Positions 1-6,341 of a stretch of DNA of 7,210 nucleotides are shown here, one piece after another. The notes below the pieces were generated by a model. The model saw only the letters and a program-made list of their open reading frames with translations, made no database searches and was not told where the DNA came from. How positions within the stretch are numbered: position 1 is the stretch's first letter; the number at the start of each line of letters is the position of its first letter. Origin of the DNA: JALRAP01 sp046340555 (GTDB lineage: Bacteria > Bacteroidota > Bacteroidia > AKYH767-A > OLB10); assembly GCA_046340555.1 (NCBI GenBank), contig JBKDSL010000034.1, forward strand, positions 1 through 7,210, in the 5' to 3' direction. Position numbers and translations under genes: made by a program.

Positions 1-1
1 T

Positions 2-2422
2 CAAACAGACTCCACAGTTTCCGTGCCAAAGGCCGATACCGCATCTACTTCGAACCTGAAATCTAAGGTCAAGTATTCCGCTAGGGACTCTATCCGTTTC
101 GATATCCCTGGAGAGCTTGTTTACCTGTATGGAAACGCCAAGGTTCGCTATGAAGACATCGAATTAGACGCCCATTATATCGAGGTGGATTGGAATAAAC
201 GGCAGTTGTTGGCAAAAGGTGGCCTAGATTCCACCGGCAAGGAAACCGAACTACCTGTTTTCAAGCAAAAAGACGACTCCTTTTCTGCAAACACAGTTAC
301 ATACAACTTCGACACAAAAAAGGGGCGTATTACCGAGGTGAATACCAAACAGGGTGATGGGTTCATACTAGGAGAAACCGTTAAGAAAACGGACGAGAAA
401 AATTATTTCATTCGAAACGGCAAATACACCACTTGCGACCTTCCGCATCCGCATTTTTCCATTTCATCCAACAAGCTCAAGGTAATCCAAGACAGCAAAG
501 TTGTTACCGGTCCGGCATGGCTCGTTATCGAAGATGTACCCACGCCTTTGATGGTGCCATTCGGTTATTTCCCTACACGGAAAGGTCGGGCATCGGGCAT
601 CCTGTTCCCCTCCTATGGTGAATCGGGTCGGTTAGGTTTTTTCTTCAAGGACGGAGGTTATTACTTCGGGATTGGGGATGTAGTGGATTTCGCATTGACA
701 GGAGACATATACACCATGGGAAGCTGGGCGGCAAAATTCAATTCCAACTACGCCCTTCGATATCGCTTCAATGGGAATGTGTCTATAAACTACTCAGAAA
801 TAAAAACCTCCGAAAAGGAATTGCCAGACTACAATCTCTTCAAGGATTTTTTCGTTCGCTGGAACCACCGACAGGATGCAAAAGCACGGCCAGGGAGCAG
901 CTTTACTGCAAATGTGAATGCCGGTAGCTCCGGTTATTACCAAAACAACATCTCCTCAGCAGGAAACTACCTTACCAACACCTTTCAGTCTTCGATAGCC
1001 TGGTCTAAAAACTGGAGCGGCAAGCCATACTCGTTTTCCGCCTCTCTCACACATAGCCAGAACACTTTGACGCGCGACATTTCATTGAGCCTACCGAACA
1101 CCAACTTCAGTGTAAACCGCATTTATCCATTCAAACGCAAATCAGCCTTGGGCGGAGAAAAGTGGTTCGAAAAAATCGGCGTCAGCTATCAAAATAATTT
1201 CCAGAACAACATTCTAACCAAAGACACCTTGTTGTTCAAGGAAGACGACCAATTCCGATATGGCATGTCGCATTCCATTCCTATCAGCACATCGGCCAAG
1301 GTTTTGAAGTATTTCACGCTTTCACCATCCTTTACCTATAACGAAAGATGGTACCCCGAAACCATCCGCAAAGCGTACGACAGCGATGCCGGAACGGTTT
1401 TAACCGACACCGTCAAAGGACTCAGGGCGGCCCGCGACTTCCAAATTTCGGCATCCATGAACACGCGACTCTATGGAATGGTGCAATTCAACAAGGGTAA
1501 AATTGCCGCCATCCGACATGTGATATCTCCTACCGTAAGTTTTGGTTACCGTCCTGATTTCAGTTCCGAGTCCTTCAACAGTTATAAAAACTATACCGAT
1601 GCGACTGGAGAATCCGTGTCTTATTCCATATACCAAAACGGCATTTTCGGAGGCCCGCCATCCGGCAAATACGGAGCTCTAGGTTTTGCAATCGACAATA
1701 ATTTGGAAATGAAAGTGCGTCAGCAAACAGACAGCACCACGAACCTGAAAAAAATCAAGATTTTCGAAAGCCTTTCCGCAAACATCAATTACAACCTTGC
1801 CTCAGATTCGCTTAATTGGTCGAACCTGAACATCAATGGCCGAACCACACTATTCGAGAAGGTTAACCTGAGTTTTTCAGGCTCTTTCGACCCTTACATA
1901 TCCGATTCATTGGGCAGAAAAATCAACCAGTTTGAATGGGATGCTAACAAGCGACTAGGAAGGCTTACCAATGCCAATGCGTCTGTCAACTTTTCTTTGG
2001 TTGGAGGCAACAAGAAAGAACGAACAAGCACCAAAGGAACCGACGCGCAACTCCAGGAAATCAACCGCAACATTCAGGATTACGTTGACTACAGCATTCC
2101 TTTCAACTTGTCGGTTGGATACAGCTTGAATTATTCAAAACCCGGCTTACAAGAATCGCAGTTGAACCAAACGCTGAATATGAACGGTGATGTGTCTGTG
2201 ACGCAGAAATGGAAGATGACCTTCAACACAGGATGGGATTTCATTGAGAACGACTTGTCGTACACTTCCCTGGGCATTTTCCGCGACCTGCACTGCTGGG
2301 AGATGCGATTCAACTGGGTGCCTTTCGGATTCCAACAGAATTATTTTTTCCAAATCAATGTCAAATCATCCATTCTTCAGGATTTGAAACTTACCAAGAA
2401 AAACGATATTTACGACCGATGA
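2..2422 (+). CDS. lptD: LPS-assembly outer-membrane protein LptD, 5'-partial
   Basis: LptD is the outer-membrane barrel that, with LptE, inserts lipopolysaccharide into the outer leaflet. The frame is open from base 2, so the GTG at 23 is not a convincing start; the true start and signal peptide lie upstream of the window. Numbering from that GTG gives 799 residues. Roughly residues 20-135 form the periplasmic OstA/LptA-like domain (for example VYLYGNAKVRYEDIELDA). The conserved stretch TTCDLPHPHF at 136-145 and PLMVPFGYFP at 175-184 lead into the barrel, which starts with RASGILFPSYGES and KDGGYYF. From about 190 to the end the protein is rich in alternating polar/aromatic beta-strand sequence. 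The C-terminal block DLHCWEMRFNWVPFG is typical of Bacteroidota LptD. Only two cysteines are visible, Cys138 and Cys758. The family is usually somewhat longer, so perhaps 40-100 N-terminal residues are missing. The stop overlaps the purC start by four bases. Identification is by remembered family motifs, and I am confident of it. Confidence 0.92.
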   Translation, partial: QTDSTVSVPKADTASTSNLKSKVKYSARDSIRFDIPGELVYLYGNAKVRYEDIELDAHYIEVDWNKRQLLAKGGLDSTGKETELPVFKQKDDSFSANTVTYNFDTKKGRITEVNTKQGDGFILGETVKKTDEKNYFIRNGKYTTCDLPHPHFSISSNKLKVIQDSKVVTGPAWLVIEDVPTPLMVPFGYFPTRKGRASGILFPSYGESGRLGFFFKDGGYYFGIGDVVDFALTGDIYTMGSWAAKFNSNYALRYRFNGNVSINYSEIKTSEKELPDYNLFKDFFVRWNHRQDAKARPGSSFTANVNAGSSGYYQNNISSAGNYLTNTFQSSIAWSKNWSGKPYSFSASLTHSQNTLTRDISLSLPNTNFSVNRIYPFKRKSALGGEKWFEKIGVSYQNNFQNNILTKDTLLFKEDDQFRYGMSHSIPISTSAKVLKYFTLSPSFTYNERWYPETIRKAYDSDAGTVLTDTVKGLRAARDFQISASMNTRLYGMVQFNKGKIAAIRHVISPTVSFGYRPDFSSESFNSYKNYTDATGESVSYSIYQNGIFGGPPSGKYGALGFAIDNNLEMKVRQQTDSTTNLKKIKIFESLSANINYNLASDSLNWSNLNINGRTTLFEKVNLSFSGSFDPYISDSLGRKINQFEWDANKRLGRLTNANASVNFSLVGGNKKERTSTKGTDAQLQEINRNIQDYVDYSIPFNLSVGYSLNYSKPGLQESQLNQTLNMNGDVSVTQKWKMTFNTGWDFIENDLSYTSLGIFRDLHCWEMRFNWVPFGFQQNYFFQINVKSSILQDLKLTKKNDIYDR
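2419..2422 (+). promoter_or_regulatory. ATGA stop-start overlap, lptD to purC
   Basis: The purC start codon ATG (2419-2421) overlaps the lptD stop codon TGA (2420-2422). Such four-base overlaps usually mean the two genes share a transcript and that the downstream gene is translated by reinitiating or readily recruited ribosomes. No separate purC promoter or ribosome-binding site is evident just upstream. Coupling itself is inferred. Confidence 0.8.
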
Positions 2423-3375
2423 ACCCATTGGAAAACACCCTTCAATCCACATCCTTCGAATTCCCAAAGCAATCCGCCTTTTACAGTGGCAAGGTGCGCG
2501 ACGTGTACACCATTGACAATAAATACCTGGTGATGGTAGTAAGCGACCGAATCTCCGCTTTCGATGTGATTCTTCCACGTGCAATTCCATACAAAGGCCA
2601 GGTGTTGAACCAACTTGCTTCATATTTTTTGGAATCCACCAAAGACATAGTTCCTAATTGGGTGATTGATGTTCCAGACCCCAATGTTACCATAGGCAAG
2701 ATGTGCGAACCGTTCAAAGTGGAGATGGTTATACGCGGTTACTTGGCTGGCCATGCGTGGAGGACATACCGCAGTGGATTGCGCGAATTGTGTGGCGTGA
2801 AACTGCCAGAAGGTTTGAAAGAAAACGATAAACTACTCGAGCCCATCATTACGCCTACCACCAAAAGTCACCACGGACACGATCAGGATATTTCGCGCGA
2901 GGATATCATTGCACAAGGAATCGTTTCGGAAGCTGATTATGTTCAACTGGAGAAATATACCCGCGCATTGTTTCAACGCGGAAGCGAGATGGCGGCTGAG
3001 CGGGGGTTGATACTGGTAGACACCAAATACGAGTTTGGCAAGTTTGATGGGCAAATCATGGTGATTGATGAAATCCATACTCCTGATTCATCGAGGTATT
3101 TTTATGCAGCGGGCTACGAGGAGCGTCAGCAAAAAGGAGAATCACAAAAGCAGCTATCCAAAGAATTCTTGCGTCAATGGTTGATTGAAAACCACTTCCA
3201 AGGACTAGAAGGACAGATGGTGCCACACATGGGAGACGATATTGTTCAAATGGTATCTGACCGCTACGTCGAACTTTATGAAAACATCCGAGGTGCCAAG
3301 TTTTTGAAAGACATCACTTCCAATATCAAAGAACGTGTGGAGTGCAATGTGCTGGAAGCGCTGAAGAAATTGTGA
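2419..3375 (+). CDS. purC: Phosphoribosylaminoimidazole-succinocarboxamide synthase (SAICAR synthase)
   Basis: Cytoplasmic enzyme of de novo purine synthesis (EC 6.3.2.6) that joins aspartate to CAIR with ATP to give SAICAR. The 318-residue length matches the longer form found in Bacteroidota and fungi rather than the roughly 240-residue form of many other bacteria. Visible motifs in order are SGKVRDVY (23-30, nucleotide-binding loop), SDRISAFD (42-49), VEMVIRGYLAGHAW (101-114), TPTTKSHHGHD (145-155), LILVDTKYEFG (197-207, a SAICAR synthetase signature) and IDEIHTPDSSRY (216-227). All core motifs are intact, so the enzyme should be active. The ATG at 2419 is fixed by its ATGA overlap with the lptD stop and by the motif-bearing sequence beginning soon after it. 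No Shine-Dalgarno sequence stands out, so translation probably depends on ribosomes finishing lptD. The pairing with an LPS transport gene has no obvious metabolic logic. Confidence 0.97.
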   Translation: MNPLENTLQSTSFEFPKQSAFYSGKVRDVYTIDNKYLVMVVSDRISAFDVILPRAIPYKGQVLNQLASYFLESTKDIVPNWVIDVPDPNVTIGKMCEPFKVEMVIRGYLAGHAWRTYRSGLRELCGVKLPEGLKENDKLLEPIITPTTKSHHGHDQDISREDIIAQGIVSEADYVQLEKYTRALFQRGSEMAAERGLILVDTKYEFGKFDGQIMVIDEIHTPDSSRYFYAAGYEERQQKGESQKQLSKEFLRQWLIENHFQGLEGQMVPHMGDDIVQMVSDRYVELYENIRGAKFLKDITSNIKERVECNVLEALKKL

Positions 3376-3445
3376 GTTGGTCCAATATTATATCGCGTGC
3401 AAGTGAATCGCGTATTCCTTGAGTTGTGTTGAAATGTGTTACCAG
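3376..3445 (+). other. Gap between purC and FGE gene
   Basis: Seventy bases to the preferred FGE start, or 43 to the in-frame TTG at 3419. I see no T-tailed hairpin that would end the purC transcript and no clear TAnnTTTG promoter element. The 7-mer ATCGCGT occurs twice (3392-3398 and 3407-3413). Read-through from lptD-purC into the FGE gene is therefore possible. Confidence 0.35.
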
Positions 3446-4624
3446 ATGAACCGCTACAACTTCAAACATATCCTCAGGAACTCTCTGTTTTTAGCAGTTT
3501 CATTCGCTTACAATGGCTGCAAAAGTGAAGTGGGTGAAACGAAAGGTGAAGAAAAAATCGTAAAGGATTTCAATCTCGCCTGTGAAAGCGGGTTCATTGG
3601 TGATGACCAATCCGCCTATGTCGAAGGAGGAGGAGCTTTCTACCAAAAAACGCTGGAAAACAAGGTCGATAATAAGAAAACTCATCCAGGCATGGTACTT
3701 GTACCAGGAGGCACTTTCAGTATGGGTGGGGTGAATCCAATACAACTACAGAACGGAGGGCCGGATGAAATGAATGATGCCAGACCCATACACACGGTTT
3801 ATGTTGATCCGTTTTTCATGGATGAAACGGAGGTGACTAACGAGCAATTCGCAGAATTTGTACAAGCAACAGGATACATCACGCTTGCAGAGCGGAAACC
3901 CACACGTGAAGAATTCCCAACGGCACCAGAAGAGAACCTGGTTGCAGGCTCCGTCGTATTTATTCCTCCAAGTCGAAAGACGGATTTGAACAACCATTAT
4001 CAATGGTGGAGTTACGTGACGGGCGCCAATTGGAAGCACCCAAATGGAAATGCTCCGATTTCAGACAAAGACCTTGACATGCCCGTGGTGCATATTGCAT
4101 GGGAAGATGCAGCCGCTTATGCCAAATGGGCTGGCAAAAGACTACCCACCGAGGCGGAGTGGGAATTTGCAGCTCGCGGAGGACTCACCGGATGCGTTTA
4201 TTCGTGGGGAAATACGTTTAAGCCAAAAGGCTTACATATGGCTAACACCTTCCAAGGGGATTTCCCATCAAACAACATTGGAGAGGATGGATACCAAGGT
4301 GTGGCTCCTGTAAAAAAATTCATGGCCAATGGATATGGTTTGTACGATATGGCAGGTAATGTTTGGGAGTGGTGTAGTGATTGGTATAGTAGTGATTATT
4401 ACGTATCGCTTTCGGAAAATCAAGTCACCAAAAACCCACAAGGACCTTCATCATCCATGGACCCTTCTGAACCGGGCGTATCCAAGAAGGTGCAACGTGG
4501 AGGTTCGTTCCTATGTACTGATCAATACTGTACGAGATATATGGTTGGAACCCGAGGCAAGGGAGACTGGCGTTCACCAGCAAGTCACCTTGGTTTCAGA
4601 TGTGTGCGTGATGTAAAAAAGTAG
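3446..4624 (+). CDS. Formylglycine-generating enzyme (sulfatase-modifying factor), exported, probable lipoprotein
   Basis: FGE oxidises the active-site cysteine of sulfatases to C-alpha-formylglycine using O2 and copper. Numbering here starts at the upstream TTG (3419), so the chosen ATG is residue 10. The ATGs at 3434 and 3446 are both possible starts; 3446 gives the best signal sequence: basic MNRYNFKHILR, a hydrophobic stretch, then YNGC with Cys34 as a probable lipid-anchor cysteine. The lipobox is loose. A polar linker (about 35-90) precedes the SUMF1/FGE-sulfatase domain (about 91-398). Family motifs are MVLVPGGTFSMGG, DETEVTNEQFAEFV, VVHIAWEDAAAYAKWAGKRL, PTEAEWEFAARGG, GYGLYDMAGNVWEWCSDWY and HLGFRC. 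GGSFLCTDQYC (361-371) keeps both catalytic cysteines, Cys366 and Cys371, matching human FGE Cys336/Cys341. This separates it from the many FGE-like Bacteroidota lipoproteins, such as gliding-motility proteins, that lack them. It faces a sulfatase gene convergently, its likely client. It lies 70 bases after purC and could be read from that transcript. The main doubts are the start and the lipid anchor. Confidence 0.9.
   Translation: MNRYNFKHILRNSLFLAVSFAYNGCKSEVGETKGEEKIVKDFNLACESGFIGDDQSAYVEGGGAFYQKTLENKVDNKKTHPGMVLVPGGTFSMGGVNPIQLQNGGPDEMNDARPIHTVYVDPFFMDETEVTNEQFAEFVQATGYITLAERKPTREEFPTAPEENLVAGSVVFIPPSRKTDLNNHYQWWSYVTGANWKHPNGNAPISDKDLDMPVVHIAWEDAAAYAKWAGKRLPTEAEWEFAARGGLTGCVYSWGNTFKPKGLHMANTFQGDFPSNNIGEDGYQGVAPVKKFMANGYGLYDMAGNVWEWCSDWYSSDYYVSLSENQVTKNPQGPSSSMDPSEPGVSKKVQRGGSFLCTDQYCTRYMVGTRGKGDWRSPASHLGFRCVRDVKK
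4514..4531 (+). other. FGE catalytic cysteine pair
   Basis: TGT codons at 4514-4516 and 4529-4531 encode Cys366 and Cys371 (TTG-start numbering) in the order C-T-D-Q-Y-C, preceded by Gly-Gly-Ser. In characterised aerobic FGEs the equivalent C-x4-C pair binds copper(I) and carries out cysteine oxidation. Its presence argues for a working enzyme rather than a non-catalytic FGE-fold protein. Confidence 0.85.
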
Positions 4625-4670
4625 GTATCGCATAAACTTTGTGGCAAGAGTTGTAAGCATTAGCGAATCC

Positions 4671-4713
4671 TTAAAATAAAAATCGGACCAGGGTGATCAT
4701 ACCTGGTCCGATT
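4671..4713 (-). terminator. Rho-independent terminator of the sulfatase gene
   Basis: A perfect 12-bp inverted repeat (arms 4681-4692 and 4702-4713, AATCGGACCAGG / CCTGGTCCGATT) encloses a 9-base loop. Read on the - strand it starts 17 bases past the sulfatase stop and is followed by TTTATTTTAA (complement of 4671-4680), the layout of an intrinsic terminator. Read on the + strand, 56 bases after the FGE stop, the same stem is followed by AACAAATTCC, a poor T-run. It may therefore stop FGE transcripts only weakly, or simply protect their 3' end. Confidence 0.85.
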
Positions 4714-4730
4714 AACAAATTCCTGATTAT

Positions 4731-6242
4731 TTATTTGGTGGGAAACAATGTGGATGCACCTACTCCCGAGCCTTTTTGTCGAGGAGGGAAGCCTGCCATA
4801 CTCTTCATGTAATTGGTTAAAACCGGAGAGAAAATCGGAGCAATCCATGTCTTTGATGTCATCCAATCGAAGTGACCGGATGTGCCAGGAGTCCGCTCAA
4901 ATGGATCCAACTTGATATTGACCAGTAGTCCGCCATCCATTTTTTGAGGGGCATCCAACCAAGTATCTTTTGTAGCCAAGTGCATCTTCCAATGGTCTAC
5001 TCGCACGGCAGTCAACTCAGACTCGGCATAGTAAAAGAACTCCCTACGCTTGGAAGGTGCGTTGTTGGTGATTACATCCCACTGGTCATAGCCATCCAAG
5101 TGCACTTTGTACCCGTATTTGCCGTCAAGCAGTTCGCTCTTGATATTCTTCTCTCCTAGTGCGCTCAACAATGTAGGCACCCAATCTTCACTTGTCATGA
5201 ATTCTCCTGTGTATTTACCAGCGGGTATCTTACCAGGCCATTTTATCAGCATGGGCACACGATAAGCACCGTCCCACGTAGTGCCCTTTTCTCCTCTGAA
5301 ACCAGCTGTGCCTGCGTCGGGCCAATGCGCAAGATTAACTCCGTTGTCAGAAGTGAACAAAACGATGGTATTTTGGTCCAAATTCAACTGCTTGAGCTTA
5401 TCCAATATCATTCCGACTAGGTAGTCCATTTGCATGACTGCATCGGCATATTCGGTCATACCCGACTTGCCGCGCCACTTTTTACTTACATGAATTTTTT
5501 GATGCATGCGTGAAGGGTTGAACCACAGAAAGAAATTCTGGTTCTTGTTCTTCTCTATCCAATTTACTGCCTCCGCTGCGAACTCCTCGTCAATCTCACC
5601 CATCCGGTCGATTGTCAATGGACCTACATCCTGCACCTTTTGTTTTCCGACTACTCCCCATTTACCTTCCATGGTTGAATCGAATGTTTCAGTGGCGTAA
5701 GTACGAACCATGTTGCGAGGACGTCCTTCGAAATTCGGGTCCTTGGGGAAGTCGGATTGCTCCGGCATCTCCATCATGTTCAAATGATACATGAATCCGT
5801 AAAACTCATCGAATCCGTGAACGGTTGGCAGGTATTCGTTCCTGTCACCTAAATGCCATTTACCTATCAGCGCAGTTTTGTAGCCCAACGGCTTGAGCAA
5901 CGAAGCGAGTGTGGGATCTTCTTTTTGTAACCCTTGCTTGGCACCGGGTTGACCAACAGAGGTAAGTCCAGTACGAATCGGATACTGCCCGGTAATGAAA
6001 GCAGCACGACCTGCGGTACAGCTTGGCTGTCCGTAGTAATCGGACACCATCATACCCTCGTTAGCGATACGGTCAATGTTAGGTGTGCGATAGCTTGCCA
6101 ACCCACGGTGCATGCAGGATAAATCATAATACGGAAGATCATCCACCATGATGACCACGATGTTGGGACGTTTTTGTGCGTATGCATTGGTAGCTATTAA
6201 AAACGCCATCATGCAAACGAATGATTTTACGATTTTTTTCAT
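4731..6242 (-). CDS. Exported arylsulfatase, formylglycine-dependent type I (alkaline-phosphatase fold)
   Basis: It hydrolyses sulfate esters to an alcohol or phenol plus sulfate, in the periplasm or outside the cell. The protein is 503 residues, normal for the family. Residues 1-22 are a Sec signal peptide (MKKIVKSF, hydrophobic core, cleavage likely after AYA), which supports the ATG at 6242; no Shine-Dalgarno is seen, as is usual in Bacteroidota. The fold opens with RPNIVVIMVDD, where Asp34/Asp35 are calcium ligands. The active-site motif is Cys75-Thr-Ala-Gly-Arg79, then AAFITGQYPIRTG. Further active-site residues are Lys128 and His130 in GKWHLG, His247 in NPSRMH, Asp299/Asn300 in TSDNG and Lys319 in FRGEKG. 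These match arylsulfatase A D29/D30, C69, R73, K123, H125, H229, D281/N282 and K302, so catalysis should be intact once Cys75 is oxidised. Ala77 replaces the usual proline. The substrate cannot be told from sequence; 'aryl' is the family's habitual name. An outer-membrane barrel gene lies 99 bases upstream, and a probable maturation enzyme converges from downstream. Confidence 0.95.
   Translation of the reverse strand: MKKIVKSFVCMMAFLIATNAYAQKRPNIVVIMVDDLPYYDLSCMHRGLASYRTPNIDRIANEGMMVSDYYGQPSCTAGRAAFITGQYPIRTGLTSVGQPGAKQGLQKEDPTLASLLKPLGYKTALIGKWHLGDRNEYLPTVHGFDEFYGFMYHLNMMEMPEQSDFPKDPNFEGRPRNMVRTYATETFDSTMEGKWGVVGKQKVQDVGPLTIDRMGEIDEEFAAEAVNWIEKNKNQNFFLWFNPSRMHQKIHVSKKWRGKSGMTEYADAVMQMDYLVGMILDKLKQLNLDQNTIVLFTSDNGVNLAHWPDAGTAGFRGEKGTTWDGAYRVPMLIKWPGKIPAGKYTGEFMTSEDWVPTLLSALGEKNIKSELLDGKYGYKVHLDGYDQWDVITNNAPSKRREFFYYAESELTAVRVDHWKMHLATKDTWLDAPQKMDGGLLVNIKLDPFERTPGTSGHFDWMTSKTWIAPIFSPVLTNYMKSMAGFPPRQKGSGVGASTLFPTK
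6006..6020 (-). other. Sulfatase formylglycine motif C-T-A-G-R
   Basis: The five codons read, on the - strand, TGT ACC GCA GGT CGT: Cys75-Thr-Ala-Gly-Arg79. Cys75 is the residue converted to formylglycine, and Arg79 is the invariant motif arginine. The consensus is C/S-x-P-x-R with alanine known as an alternative at the third place. A GCA-to-CCA change would restore proline. Confidence 0.9.
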
Positions 6243-6341
6243 TGTATTTGGAATTGATTATTCTAAAGTTAGAAGGATAGTATTTGCAAGAGGTAAACCA
6301 TCAACGGTATGGTTAGATTCAAGTTGAAAAATTAAATTGGG
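6243..6341 (-). other. 99-base gap between barrel and sulfatase genes
   Basis: No gene fits here. A 6-bp inverted repeat (6296-6301 and 6309-6314, 7-base loop) lacks a T-run on the - strand and is not a convincing terminator, so the barrel gene and sulfatase may share a transcript. The - strand reads TAACTTTA at 6264-6271, one base from the Bacteroidota -7 element TAnnTTTG, but no well-spaced -33 TTTG is visible and the implied leader would be only about 15 bases. It is at most a weak internal promoter. Confidence 0.3.

Noticed and set aside
23..25. GTG as the start of the lptD gene
   Set aside because: The seven codons before it are open to the window edge, no signal peptide follows it, and an outer-membrane barrel must have one. 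The gene is truncated by the window.
1400..1636. - strand reading frame opposite lptD
   Set aside because: Antisense to a well-supported coding region, short, and with no domain-like sequence.
3392..3413. Two copies of ATCGCGT, possible operator
   Set aside because: Only seven bases, two copies, and no recognisable regulator site or promoter beside them; chance is a fair explanation.
4044..4616. Additional + strand reading frames inside the FGE gene (4044-4313 and 4329-4616)
   Set aside because: They lie out of frame within a gene with strong family motifs, and their translations show no recognisable domain.
3419..4624. The FGE-domain protein as a gliding-motility lipoprotein (GldJ/GldK type)
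   Set aside because: Those proteins share the fold but lack the catalytic cysteine pair; here both cysteines and the sulfatase-type FGE motifs are present, and a sulfatase is adjacent.
4633..4642. TAAACTTTG resembling the Bacteroidota -7 promoter element
   Set aside because: It has three rather than two bases between TA and TTTG and points into the terminator and the antisense of the sulfatase gene.
6296..6314. Inverted repeat AACCAT/ATGGTT as terminator of the barrel gene
   Set aside because: Six AT-rich pairs and no T-run following on the - strand.
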